The position numbers and the translations under genes are program-made. Positions 36,571 through 45,158 of a stretch of 64,000 nt of DNA are shown here, piece by piece. The stretch's first letter is position 1; each line of letters opens with the position of its first letter. Source of the DNA: Ktedonobacteraceae bacterium (GTDB taxonomy: Bacteria; Chloroflexota; Ktedonobacteria; Ktedonobacterales; Ktedonobacteraceae); assembly GCA_035653615.1 (NCBI GenBank), contig DASRBN010000025.1, forward strand, positions 186,001-250,000, written 5' to 3'. Below the pieces are notes generated by a model. It was not told where the DNA came from and made no database searches. It was given only the letters and a program-made list of their open reading frames with translations.

Positions 36571-38838
36571 ATGCTAAAGATACTGGAGCGTAAGATTACC
36601 CTGCAACTGCTGGTCTTTTACGCCCTGTTTGTCATTCCTCTCCTGCTGGGTGGTTTAGAACTCTATTTTTTCCAGTATAATGCGTTGCAACAAAGCGCGC
36701 AACAGGCCGACCTGGCCCTGGCTCAGTCCATTGCGCAAAACGTGGAAACCCAGGTACACAATGTGGGACAGGAGGCTATGGAACTGGTACATAGCCAGGC
36801 GGTGATTCAACTCAATCGCCTGCAGATGCTCTCGCTCTTCACCGTTTCAAAACAGATACATCCTGAAATCAGTCAGTATGTCATTTGCGACCCATCCGGC
36901 AAAGTGGTGTTGAATTATCCTGCGGGTCCAACCAGTTGCGGACAAAATTTCAGTGGCCCCGATTATTTTCAAAAGGTTCCGCGCGGCAACAGTTACGTCG
37001 TCTCTGCTGACCGCATCATTCAATCGGGCGGTTCCTACGTCGTCCCGGTTGCAACAGGGATTAGCGATGGCCACAACCACTTGATCGGTGTGATGATTCT
37101 CAATCTTTCGTTGGCACAACTGAACGCGCATCTGAAAGCTGTGCAGCAGCAACTAACCGCCAATGGCGAGGTACGCATCTGGATCATCGATAGTAATGGC
37201 GATACTATTGCTAACACGGTTGGAGTTTCCCCGCGGAGCAGTCTTTTACGGCGCATCCCCAGCCTGCGGATTGCCTTGCGGGGCAAAGCTGGGAACCTGG
37301 TTGCCCAGGATGAGCAGCGAGGCTGGCTGTATAGCTATGTCCCGGTCAGCGGTACAAAGTGGGCGGTAGCCGTGGGCCGGCCCGTGGATGCGACGTTTGC
37401 GACAGCCATTAGCTTTCAACACAGCCTGATCATTGCGCTGGTGATGTTGTTAGTCGGGGCAAGCGTTTTCTGGTTCGTCATGCATGGCTGGGTAGTCGCG
37501 CCGATCAGCCGCCTGGCGCAGGCCGTGGCGATGATGAGGCCGGATCAGACGGTGAAAGTGACCGCTAGCAAGCGGCTGGCCAGGGAAAAGAGCCGTCAAG
37601 ACGAGATTGGTCGCCTGGTGAATGCCTTCTCGACGATGGAAGAGGAGATGCATGAACTCTTCCGCAAGAGTGACGCGCAAAGCCATACACGCTTGCAAAC
37701 GCTGGATGCGATTATGCGCAGTATGTACGAGGGCGTTTTATTGGAGAGCCCTTCCGGGCAAATCGTCTACGCCAATCAGCGTTTTACGCGCTTTGTGGGC
37801 ATCTCCGCTCAGGAAATGCTGTCCGACTCCTTCCAGGAATCGCGTTTGACCGAGCGCCTGGAGGCTTTGATGGAGGCGCCAGAGGCATACCATGAGGCGC
37901 TTGCTTCCGCGGAACGCGGCGACGGCCCCCAGGTGATCGCATTCTGGATGCGTGGATACTACAATCAATTTGGTCAGCTGGTTCCTTCGCGACGGCATAT
38001 CCGTATGCGCCTCTTTGAGGTACGAGATATGACCGGCCAGCTGATTGGGCGAGGCAAGATTTTCAACGATGTGACGCAGCAAAGCGAGGCTGAGCAGGTG
38101 AAAAAGAACCTGCTGGCGATTGTCTCGCACGAATTACGCACGCCGCTAACTTCGATTAAGGGCTATGCAACCAGCTTGCTCGAGACGGATGTAGAACTGG
38201 ATGCCGCCACGCAGCGCGATTTTCTCCAGCGCATTGTCGAGGAAGAGGACCGTATGGCCGAACTGGTGACCAGTCTGCTGGAGATGTCGCAGTTGGAGGC
38301 CGGTACGTTGAAGCTGGTGCCAGACCTGTACAGGTTGGATACGCTGATCGAGCGGGCGGTCAAGGCGGCGAAAAGCGACAATTTACCTATCCATATCGCT
38401 CTACCAGCGGAGTTGCCCGTGTTACGCGTAGATGGGCGCAGGATAGAGATGGTTTTGCGCAATATTCTTGAGAATGCGCAGAGATATGCAGGCGATGGAG
38501 CCGAGGTAGAAATTGCTATGCGTTACGCCCGCGATCAGGAAGATGAGGGCATCTTCCTGACCATCGCAGATAATGGCCCTGGTTTGCCGGGCGACCTGAC
38601 CGAGCGCATTTTCGAGCGCTTTTACCAGGTCGATAGTGGAAGGAGGCGTGGCAGCAGCGGTGTGGGATTGGGGCTGGCGATTTGCCGTGGCTTTATCGAG
38701 GCCCATGGTGGGCGTATCTGGGCCGAGAATCGAACGGAGAACGGGGGTGGCGCGATCTTCACGATCTGGCTGCCACAGCGTTTAGTGCATGTGCGCGGCG
38801 CGCAAAACAATCCTTTTGAACTGGGAAGAGCATTGTGA
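36571..38838 (+). CDS. Membrane sensor histidine kinase (Cache-HAMP-PAS-HisKA-HATPase)
   Basis: 755 residues. One membrane helix near residues 10-28 and a second near 290-312 (LIIALVMLLVGASVFWFV) bracket an extracellular double-Cache-like sensor domain. HAMP (PISRLAQAV) and PAS (LLESPSGQIVYANQRFTRFVG) follow. The phosphoacceptor is H520 in IVSHELRTPLTSIKG, and the ATPase domain has the N box LRNILENAQRYA, G1 DNGPGL, F box FERFYQVDSG and G2 GVGLGLAI. All kinase motifs are intact. GAGGAGGAG precedes ATG 36571. The response regulator starts 24 bases after the stop. Cache domains often sense small carboxylates or amino acids outside the cell, which fits the divergent MHS transporters. Confidence 0.93.
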   Translation: MLKILERKITLQLLVFYALFVIPLLLGGLELYFFQYNALQQSAQQADLALAQSIAQNVETQVHNVGQEAMELVHSQAVIQLNRLQMLSLFTVSKQIHPEISQYVICDPSGKVVLNYPAGPTSCGQNFSGPDYFQKVPRGNSYVVSADRIIQSGGSYVVPVATGISDGHNHLIGVMILNLSLAQLNAHLKAVQQQLTANGEVRIWIIDSNGDTIANTVGVSPRSSLLRRIPSLRIALRGKAGNLVAQDEQRGWLYSYVPVSGTKWAVAVGRPVDATFATAISFQHSLIIALVMLLVGASVFWFVMHGWVVAPISRLAQAVAMMRPDQTVKVTASKRLAREKSRQDEIGRLVNAFSTMEEEMHELFRKSDAQSHTRLQTLDAIMRSMYEGVLLESPSGQIVYANQRFTRFVGISAQEMLSDSFQESRLTERLEALMEAPEAYHEALASAERGDGPQVIAFWMRGYYNQFGQLVPSRRHIRMRLFEVRDMTGQLIGRGKIFNDVTQQSEAEQVKKNLLAIVSHELRTPLTSIKGYATSLLETDVELDAATQRDFLQRIVEEEDRMAELVTSLLEMSQLEAGTLKLVPDLYRLDTLIERAVKAAKSDNLPIHIALPAELPVLRVDGRRIEMVLRNILENAQRYAGDGAEVEIAMRYARDQEDEGIFLTIADNGPGLPGDLTERIFERFYQVDSGRRRGSSGVGLGLAICRGFIEAHGGRIWAENRTENGGGAIFTIWLPQRLVHVRGAQNNPFELGRAL

Positions 38839-38862
38839 ATTGATGGGAAGGTGTGTCAGCAT

Positions 38863-39555
38863 ATGCCACAAGAAAAGCATGTCCTGGTTGTGGATGACGA
38901 ACCGGATATTCAGCATTTTATGCGGCGCAATCTGGAGTTACGGGGTTTTAAGGTTTCGCTTGCCGGCAATGGACTGGAAGCGCTGGCCTTCTTCGAGAAG
39001 GGCAACTTCGAATTGGTGATCCTGGATATCATGATGCCGGGCATGGATGGGCTGGAAGTGTGCCGCAGAATCCGCCAGCGCAGCACTGTGCCGATTATTA
39101 TGCTGACCGCGCTTGGTGAAGAAGCCGACAAGATCGCGGCGCTGGATCAGGGGGCCGATGATTATCTGACCAAGCCGTTCGGGGTGGGAGAATTGCTGGC
39201 GCGGGTCAGAGCCGTATTGCGGCGCAATCACTGGGCGGAGCAACCTGTTTCGGTTGGCACGCGGCGCTTTGGCGAGCTGGAAATCGACTTCGAGCAGCGG
39301 CGTGTATGGAAAGATGGCATGCTGGTAAAGCTCTCGCCCACGGAATTTGCCTTGCTGCAAGAACTGGCGCTGCATCCCGGCAAGATTTTCACGCACGAGG
39401 CGCTGCTGAGGCGAGTGTGGGGAACGGAATACCATAGCGAGACCGAATACCTGCGTGTCTACATTGGCCGCCTGCGCCGCAAACTCGAAAACGATCCCGC
39501 GCGCCCGGCGCATCTTTTAACCGAACCCGGAATTGGCTATTATATGGTGAAATAA
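38863..39555 (+). CDS. OmpR/PhoB-family response regulator
   Basis: 230 residues. The receiver has VVDDEPD (9-15), phosphoacceptor D55 in ILDIMMPGMDG, MLTALGEE and the lysine in DYLTKPFG. The winged-helix output domain has LSPTEFALLQELALHPGKIFTHEALLRRVWG and the recognition helix ETEYLRVYIGRLRRKLE. ATG 38863 is preceded by GGAAGG; a GTG at 38851 is possible. It is the partner of the upstream kinase. Likely targets are the divergent transporter and the downstream amidohydrolase, an inference from position. Confidence 0.93.
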   Translation: MPQEKHVLVVDDEPDIQHFMRRNLELRGFKVSLAGNGLEALAFFEKGNFELVILDIMMPGMDGLEVCRRIRQRSTVPIIMLTALGEEADKIAALDQGADDYLTKPFGVGELLARVRAVLRRNHWAEQPVSVGTRRFGELEIDFEQRRVWKDGMLVKLSPTEFALLQELALHPGKIFTHEALLRRVWGTEYHSETEYLRVYIGRLRRKLENDPARPAHLLTEPGIGYYMVK

Positions 39556-39568
39556 GGAAGATCGTATC

Positions 39569-40867
39569 ATGCCCGACCTTACTATCCCCGTTGCCCTGAA
39601 ACATGTGACACTGATCGATGGCACCGGTTCTGCACCGCGTGAAAACGTAGTGATTGTCTTGCGAGAGAAACGCATTGACTTCGTTGGTGACGCAGCCCAG
39701 TGGCAGCCGGAAGAACATGAACAGGTAATCACGCTCGATTTGAGTGGACGCTATGTATTACCAGGATTAATCGATTGTCATGTACACCTGGCCATGGATG
39801 GCCCACCTGATAGCAGATTGCAAGGCGATTGGGCCTGGACGACATTACTAATGCTCAAACACGCCCAGAACAGCCTGGCCGCCGGTGTCACGACCGTCCG
39901 AGATGTAGGAGGGCGGCATGGCCTCGAGTTCTCGGTTCGTCGCTCCATTGAACAAGGTCTCTGGACAGGCCCGCGCATGCAGTTGGCGGGAAAGCTGCTC
40001 TCCATCACCTCGGCAGGCACAGAATATTTTGATGGCATGTATCGCGAGGCCGATGGTGTCGAGGAGGTACGCAAAGGGGTGCGCGAGCAGTTGAAAGCGG
40101 GCGCGGACCTGATTAAGGTGATGGCAACCGGGGCCGTCCTCACTCCGGGTGAACAGCCAGGCGCGGTACAATTTGACCTCGACGAATTAACCGTTGCGGT
40201 AGAGGAAGCCAGCAAGGTCGGTAAGCCCGTCGCTGCTCACGCCCATGCACTGGAAGGCATACGCAATGCCGTAGCTGCCGGAGTGCGCACGATTGAACAT
40301 GGCACCTACCTCAATCGGGATGAGCGACTGATGGCAACGATGGCCGAGCGCGGAATTTTTCTGGTGCCTACATTGAAGGCAGGCTTTGATATTTTGCAAG
40401 GAGACCGTCCTGGCATTCCTGCATGGATTCGCGAGAAGATGAAGACCGTCCAGGAAGATGCGCTGCTCAGCGTGCGACGTGCAGCTGAGTTCGGCATTCC
40501 TATAGCCATGGGAACCGATGCCGCCACGCCATACAACTATCATGGTGATAACGCGATGGAACTGCTCTGGATGCAGCAGGCCGGGCTTTCGACGATGCAG
40601 GCCATTATCGCTTCTACTGCCAATGCCGCACGCGCGCTCGGCTGGGATTCCTGGCTGGGAACGATTGAGCCGGGTAAGGTGGCAGACCTGCTTGTCGTTG
40701 ACGGCAATCCGCTCGATAATCTACACCTGCTCGCAGACCGCCGCCATATCGAGCTGGTCTTCAAGGATGGTCAGGTTGTAGCAGGGCCACTTTCAGAGCT
40801 TAATGGAGTGCCAGAATCGGTATTAGCAGGCGCCTGGATTTGCTGTGGCCTTCCCGCTCCCTTGTAG
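39569..40867 (+). CDS. Metal-dependent amidohydrolase (imidazolonepropionase/prolidase-like)
   Basis: 432 residues of the amidohydrolase superfamily: small N- and C-terminal beta-sandwich parts around a metal-binding TIM barrel. Ligands: HVH in GLIDCHVHLAMDG, the carboxylated-lysine candidate in LIKVMATGA, histidines in AAHAHA and IEHGTYL, and the aspartate in GTDAATP. The family includes Xaa-Arg dipeptidases and other cyclic amide or ester hydrolases; the substrate is unknown. AAGGAAG precedes the ATG and it follows the response regulator by 13 bases, so it probably belongs to that operon. The C-terminal ~20 residues and the TAG stop run into a GTAGGGGCAG repeat and may not be native. Confidence 0.83.
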   Translation: MPDLTIPVALKHVTLIDGTGSAPRENVVIVLREKRIDFVGDAAQWQPEEHEQVITLDLSGRYVLPGLIDCHVHLAMDGPPDSRLQGDWAWTTLLMLKHAQNSLAAGVTTVRDVGGRHGLEFSVRRSIEQGLWTGPRMQLAGKLLSITSAGTEYFDGMYREADGVEEVRKGVREQLKAGADLIKVMATGAVLTPGEQPGAVQFDLDELTVAVEEASKVGKPVAAHAHALEGIRNAVAAGVRTIEHGTYLNRDERLMATMAERGIFLVPTLKAGFDILQGDRPGIPAWIREKMKTVQEDALLSVRRAAEFGIPIAMGTDAATPYNYHGDNAMELLWMQQAGLSTMQAIIASTANAARALGWDSWLGTIEPGKVADLLVVDGNPLDNLHLLADRRHIELVFKDGQVVAGPLSELNGVPESVLAGAWICCGLPAPL

Positions 40868-40912
40868 GGGCAGGTCTGGTACCTGTCCTTGTTGGGGTGC
40901 CAGGACCCGGGA
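40864..40912. repeat. GTAGGGGCAG-type repeat at the end of the amidohydrolase gene
   Basis: GTAGGGGCAGG starts at 40864 and supplies the TAG stop codon (40865-40867). It continues with GGTACCTGTCC and a GGTGCCAGGACC palindromic part. It is related to the repeats at 16169, 41723, 47990 and 59281. Confidence 0.55.
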
Positions 40913-41171
40913 ATTGACGGAAGCTGGCTTTTCCGGGGCCATTACCCATGCTCTTCCATTTGAGTCCCATTATGCTTCGCTCGATGCGTTCCTGCAATCG
41001 ACAGCAAGCAGGTTGACCGCCGGTGTGATGGGGCAGCCCAGCAAACCTGAGCAACAGCACCTGTTGAGGGAGGTGAGGCAGGCATTGAGCCAGTTTGAGG
41101 GATCTGATGGCCTGGTGGCTCCAGCAGAATTCTTGCTCGGTGTGGGAAGCAAAGAGATGAGACCATGCTGA
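40908..41171 (+). pseudogene. C-terminal remnant of a class I SAM methyltransferase
   Basis: The frame reads RELTEAGFSGAITHALPFES, then SLDAFLQSTASRL and LLREVRQALSQFEGSDGLVAPAEFLLGVGSK. This is the usual C-terminus of a class I SAM-dependent methyltransferase ('L..AGF..v....' followed by an 'FeGpDGlv.Pa..l' ending). The SAM-binding Rossmann part, ~150-180 residues, is missing and repeat sequence adjoins upstream. Confidence 0.6.
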
Positions 41172-41287
41172 CCCTTCAAAGCAACGCCTTCCTCGTTGCC
41201 GCACGGCAAGCTTCAGATTACTCACTTCGTTGTGTAATCGGCCAGAGTATATTCAATACTGGAGAATCAGCAGAAGTTGGACAGAGA

Positions 41288-41312
41288 TTCTTCGCTGCGC
41301 TCAGAATGACAT
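41288..41312. repeat. Single AGATTCTTCGCTGCGCTCAGAATGAC repeat
   Basis: GATTCTTCGCTGCGCTCAGA beginning at 41287-41288 is an inverse-oriented copy of the family at 34796. It sits in the gap between the methyltransferase remnant and the glycosyltransferase pair. Confidence 0.7.
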
Positions 41313-41316
41313 GGCC

Positions 41317-41385
41317 GATGATGAGAATGGGTCGATGATGGGAATAGGTCGATTAGTGAGAATAGGTCGATGATGAGAATGGGTC
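41317..41385. repeat. Four tandem 17-18-base repeats
   Basis: GATGATGAGAATGGGTC (41317-41333) is followed by variants at 41334-41350, 41351-41368 (18 bases) and 41369-41385; the fourth is identical to the first. It lies 63 bases upstream of the glycosyltransferase start. The units differ at two or three positions, so it is a minisatellite rather than a CRISPR. Confidence 0.85.
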
Positions 41386-41447
41386 GATTGACACGGTGGA
41401 AAGGAAGGGCAGAGATGGTACAATGACGAGACGAAAGGAGGAGCTTG

Positions 41448-42641
41448 ATGCTTGATTGGCTGGCTTATGGACTGACATCACTCTTTGCCCTTGATCGAGT
41501 TTTGAAGCTGACTGCGATACTGCACTTTTTTCGTCGTCCCATACCGCCTGCGCCCGTAAGGTGGCCGAGCATCACGCTGTTTCAGCCGATTACACGTGGC
41601 GTAAGTGGATTGCCTGATTCGTTGAGGTCGCGGTTGCGCCTGGATTATCCGGCGCCAATTCAACACCTGCTGATCTGTGACGCGGGCGATAGCGAAATGA
41701 TTGCCGAATGCGAGGCGGCATTGGGACAGGGACAAGCCGCTGTCCCTACAGTATTTCCTTTGTTGCAGGCGGAGATCATGCGAGTGGAAACACATCATGG
41801 CGCGATCGCGACGAAGACTGAGAAACTACTGGCGGCAATTCCTCACGCGACCGGCGAAGTCTACTGGTTTCTTGATGATGATGTGGCACTGCGTCCAGAG
41901 GCGGCGCGTCTCATGATACCCTATCTTTATCAACCGGGAGCGGGTGCCGTCTTCGGTCTGGCCTGCTACACAAACTGGCGCACGCTGTGGTCGAGCCTGA
42001 TGAGCGCGTTCGTCAATGCCAATGCTCTTTTGAGCTACATTCCGATTACCTACCTGACCGAGCCGTACACGATTACGGGTCACTGTTTTGCCTTGAGACG
42101 CGAAGTGTTCGAGGCGGCCGGGGGATTTTCGAGCATGGAGCAGCGCATTGACGACGACCATGAGCTGGCGCGGCGCGTTCGCCAGCTGGGTTTGCGCTGT
42201 GTGCAGACGCCGATGATCTACGACGTGAATAACGATTTCGATTCGCTGAGCGCGTATAACAAACAGGTGAAGCGCTGGTTTATCTTTCCGCGCCAGGCGA
42301 TGCTGCCGTACCTGACACGATGGGAGAAGACCGTCTCGTTTATTGGCAGCGCGAGCAACCTGCTGCCCGCTCTGCTTGTGTTGCTGGCCGTTGTTACGCG
42401 CAGGCGTTCCGCATTGCAGGCGCTGGGCATGAGCCTGGGCCTGTTCATCGCTGTTTACGCGGTGTGCCAACGGGGTTATCTGAAGCGGCACATGCCGGTG
42501 AAGCGCTGGGTTTTGTTGCCGTTTGTAGCGCTGATCATTCCGCTTCAGATACTGAAGGCGCTGATCTCAAACGAGGAGATCGAATGGCGCGGCCAGCGCT
42601 TGCGTATTCGGCGCGGCGGGAAAATGGAGGTGCTTTCATGA
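41448..42641 (+). CDS. Membrane glycosyltransferase (GT2/GT21, ceramide glucosyltransferase or HpnI-like)
   Basis: 397 residues. A short N-terminal hydrophobic segment precedes a GT-A domain with ITLFQPITRG, LICDAGDSE, the D-D-D motif FLDDDVALRP (~141-150), TGHCFALRR, IDDDHEL and the processive-type KQVKRWFIF. Three or so membrane helices follow (residues ~300-370). This is the GT21/HpnI layout of enzymes that glycosylate lipids at the cytoplasmic face. AAAGGAGGAG precedes ATG 41448. The stop overlaps the next start (ATGA). Residues 93-102 (GQGQAAVPTV) are translated from an interspersed GTAGGGACAG repeat inserted in frame. Confidence 0.82.
   Translation: MLDWLAYGLTSLFALDRVLKLTAILHFFRRPIPPAPVRWPSITLFQPITRGVSGLPDSLRSRLRLDYPAPIQHLLICDAGDSEMIAECEAALGQGQAAVPTVFPLLQAEIMRVETHHGAIATKTEKLLAAIPHATGEVYWFLDDDVALRPEAARLMIPYLYQPGAGAVFGLACYTNWRTLWSSLMSAFVNANALLSYIPITYLTEPYTITGHCFALRREVFEAAGGFSSMEQRIDDDHELARRVRQLGLRCVQTPMIYDVNNDFDSLSAYNKQVKRWFIFPRQAMLPYLTRWEKTVSFIGSASNLLPALLVLLAVVTRRRSALQALGMSLGLFIAVYAVCQRGYLKRHMPVKRWVLLPFVALIIPLQILKALISNEEIEWRGQRLRIRRGGKMEVLS
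41723..41751. repeat. GTAGGGACAG-family repeat inside a coding sequence
   Basis: GGGACAGGGACAAGCCGCTG, then TCCCTACAG, differs by about one base from the copy at 59358-59382. Here it lies within the glycosyltransferase reading frame and keeps it open. In the paralogous downstream gene the matching region has no such sequence. Confidence 0.75.
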
Positions 42642-43816
42642 AGAAGGTATGGCTGCTGGCGGGTCTGCTGATGCTGTTCGAACGCATATGGAAGCACTGG
42701 CTGGTGATGCGATTTTTCCGGCGTCCCATTCCAGCGACCGTCACTGAGCCGGCCCTGGTAAGCATTCTTCAACCGGTTCTCAGTGGCGACCCGACTATGC
42801 TTACTTGCCTTGAGCGCAGCCTGCAACTGGCGAGCCGCTATCGATTGGAGTTTATCTGGTTGGCCGATAGCGATGATGACGCCGGCCTGCGCACCTGCGA
42901 GCAATTAATGGCTCGCTATCCTGAACGCTCTGTGCGGCTCATCACCTTACCACCACCACCAGAAAGCTGCAATCCGAAGGTGTTCAAGCTGATAGAAGGC
43001 GCGAGAATCGCTCGTGGTGAGATACTGTGCGTGCTTGACGATGATACGATGCTGCCCGATACTGGTCTTGAGATGTGCCTGCCGTTCCTCGATTTGCCCG
43101 GTGTTGGACTGGCTTTTGGCCTGCCTTACTACGTCAATTTTTCAGACACGTGGTCGAGTATGGTTTCCGCCTTCGTCAATAGCAATAGTTTGCTGACCTA
43201 TATTCCTTATACGGCAGTGACACGGCCTTTTACGATCAATGGCATGTTTTATGCGATGCGACGCGAGATATTGGAAGAGATCGGCGGTTTTGAGGCAATA
43301 TCACATATTTTTGCCGATGATTTCGCCGTGGCACAGTTAGTGCGCTCGCATGGTTATCGACTGGCACAAACTCCGCTTTGCCATGGCATCAGCACGCAGG
43401 TTCGGGGGCCGCGGCGCTATCTGAGTTTGATCCAGCGCTGGTTTGTTTTGCCTCGCGAGTCGCTGTTGCGTCACCTGAGTTTGCGCGACCGGCTGATTGT
43501 CTACGGGTTGGGATTGATTCCGGCGCTCTATCCATTGCTGCTCGTACTGTGCCTGCTGGTACGCCCATCGCGTCGTCTTTTTAGCTACACATTGCTCTAC
43601 TACGGCTACAATTATACCATCTTTGCCCACTTCAACAGGCGCTACCTGCGAGGAGCGACACCATGGCGTAAGTCGTGGCTGGTGCCGCTGATGCAGGTGA
43701 TTTTTCCGATCCAGTTGCTTGTGGCCCTGCTTTCATCGCAGCGCATCAACTGGCGCGGGAACATTGTAGAAGTAGAACGCGGTGGTGGCTTCCATTATGT
43801 GCAGAGACGCGGGTAA
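42638..43816 (+). CDS. Membrane glycosyltransferase, paralogue of the preceding gene
   Basis: 392 residues with the same plan: an N-terminal hydrophobic segment, then RRPIPATV, SILQPVLSGD, WLADSDDDAG, CVLDDDTMLPD, NGMFYAMRREI, FADDFAVA and LIQRWFVLPRE, and C-terminal membrane helices (~290-330 and 355-375). ATG 42638 overlaps the upstream TGA, with GGAGG upstream, so translation is coupled. The pair may add two successive sugars to one lipid or form a heteromer. It converges on the adenylating enzyme gene with a 10-base gap, which may link it to the lipid-like product of that operon. Confidence 0.85.
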   Translation: MKKVWLLAGLLMLFERIWKHWLVMRFFRRPIPATVTEPALVSILQPVLSGDPTMLTCLERSLQLASRYRLEFIWLADSDDDAGLRTCEQLMARYPERSVRLITLPPPPESCNPKVFKLIEGARIARGEILCVLDDDTMLPDTGLEMCLPFLDLPGVGLAFGLPYYVNFSDTWSSMVSAFVNSNSLLTYIPYTAVTRPFTINGMFYAMRREILEEIGGFEAISHIFADDFAVAQLVRSHGYRLAQTPLCHGISTQVRGPRRYLSLIQRWFVLPRESLLRHLSLRDRLIVYGLGLIPALYPLLLVLCLLVRPSRRLFSYTLLYYGYNYTIFAHFNRRYLRGATPWRKSWLVPLMQVIFPIQLLVALLSSQRINWRGNIVEVERGGGFHYVQRRG

Positions 43817-43826
43817 TCACCGGCTT

Positions 43827-45158
43827 TCAGGGATTGACACGCCGAATCCGGCGCCTTTTTGTACCAGGTGCTAAGGGAAGCAGTCCCTCTTCGACGCTTA
43901 TCTCTGCCGGGCGGCAATCGTACTGTGCCACAATTTCGTTGGTGCTGGCCTTTACTGCTTCAGCAACGGTATTGAAAGCTATGCCTGGAGCCGCGCAAAG
44001 GTAGATACGTATGTGCCCGTGGCGTTCCTGGATGACCTGGTAATCGACAATGTGCGGGCTTGCGAGCAAGATCATACGGCGTATCGTGTCGGGAAAGAAA
44101 GGGCGTAGGCCACCACTCAGCGATTCAAAATAAAAGATGTCATCGCTGCGTCCCTCGATGGCTCGAATAACGCGGAAAGAGCATCCGCAGGCACAGGGAG
44201 CGGGATCGAGTTGCAGGATGTCGTTGAGGCGATAGCGAATGATAGGTTGGGTTTTGCGCCAGAGGTCGGTAACAATCGGCATCACCCGTTCGTCGCTGCC
44301 CGGCAATGGCTCGAACTGGAGCATGACGATATCTTCCTGAATATGTAGCGAACCCCTGGCACAACTCACCGCCAGCAATCCCTCGGTACACTGGTAAATC
44401 TGGTGAACCGGGGCGTTGAAGGCGGCTTCAATCCGCTCGCGCTCCTGCGGTTCCAAAACTTCGGCCACCGAGATCAATCGCTCGGGAGTGGCATGGAGTT
44501 TGCCGCGTATTCGCTCTTGCGCGAGAAAACCAAGCAATGATGGTGGCCCAACAATGATATGAGGCCGGAAATCGTTCAGCGCGGCAACTGCTCCAGCAAT
44601 CGGCTGCATGAGGTCAAAATAGCGAAAGGCGATCAGCAGGCCTCCTATCTGCTCGTACAGGTTGCTGTTGGAGCGCAGGAAGAATGCGACGCGTAGACGG
44701 TGGCGTGGTATTCCATGTAGCGCGCGCGCCAGAATAGTCCCGGCCCAGCCTGCCTGTTCCATGGGACTGGCCAGAAACAGGCCGCGGTGTCCCGAAGTGC
44801 CCGATGATAAGCCGACTGTGAGACCATGCAACAGAGGCTGGAAATCCCGGCTGCGTTCGGCTCGCAGCGCAACCTCCATCGCCTCTTCACGTCTGATGCC
44901 GCGCGTATTGAACGTCTCGAAGTTGTCCATCATGAGTTGCTTATCGACGGTTGGCAGGGTGCGCCAGTTCTCGACAGGGGATTGCACCTCTTTTGTCCAA
45001 TGCTGGCGGTAGAAAGGCGCGTGTCGCAAGGTGTAGGTTACTATCCGGCGCGCGCGTTGTTCTTGAAACTGTTCCAACCTGCTGCCATGCAGGTGTTTCC
45101 AGCGCCAGCGAGCGCCGGTGAAGTGATGCATGAAAGTGGGAATATCGGTAAGATTCAT
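43827..45158 (-). CDS. Adenylate-forming enzyme, PaaK/coenzyme F390 synthetase-like
   Basis: 443 residues of the ANL superfamily, closest to phenylacetate-CoA ligase and F390 synthetase-related proteins. The ATP loop is SSGTSGHRG, the middle has QCTEG (usual Y-x-x-TE), and PIIRYRLNDILQLD is followed by the metal-site-like PCACGCSFRVIRAIEGRSDD, as in PaaK. It should activate a carboxylate with ATP. The start at 45158 overlaps the hydrolase stop (ATGA), which makes it the last gene of the operon starting at 47975. In Ole clusters the corresponding ANL enzyme, OleC, turns a 3-hydroxy acid into a beta-lactone; this protein is from a different ANL branch. Substrate and reaction are inference. Confidence 0.75.
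   Translation of the reverse strand: MNLTDIPTFMHHFTGARWRWKHLHGSRLEQFQEQRARRIVTYTLRHAPFYRQHWTKEVQSPVENWRTLPTVDKQLMMDNFETFNTRGIRREEAMEVALRAERSRDFQPLLHGLTVGLSSGTSGHRGLFLASPMEQAGWAGTILARALHGIPRHRLRVAFFLRSNSNLYEQIGGLLIAFRYFDLMQPIAGAVAALNDFRPHIIVGPPSLLGFLAQERIRGKLHATPERLISVAEVLEPQERERIEAAFNAPVHQIYQCTEGLLAVSCARGSLHIQEDIVMLQFEPLPGSDERVMPIVTDLWRKTQPIIRYRLNDILQLDPAPCACGCSFRVIRAIEGRSDDIFYFESLSGGLRPFFPDTIRRMILLASPHIVDYQVIQERHGHIRIYLCAAPGIAFNTVAEAVKASTNEIVAQYDCRPAEISVEEGLLPLAPGTKRRRIRRVNP

Noticed and set aside
41317-41385. Possible CRISPR array
   Set aside because: The units are contiguous with no spacers and only 17-18 bases long; no cas genes are present.
42320-42637. A 106-residue N-terminal extension of the second glycosyltransferase
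   Set aside because: It lies fully within the first glycosyltransferase in another frame; ATG 42638 has its own site and the ATGA overlap.
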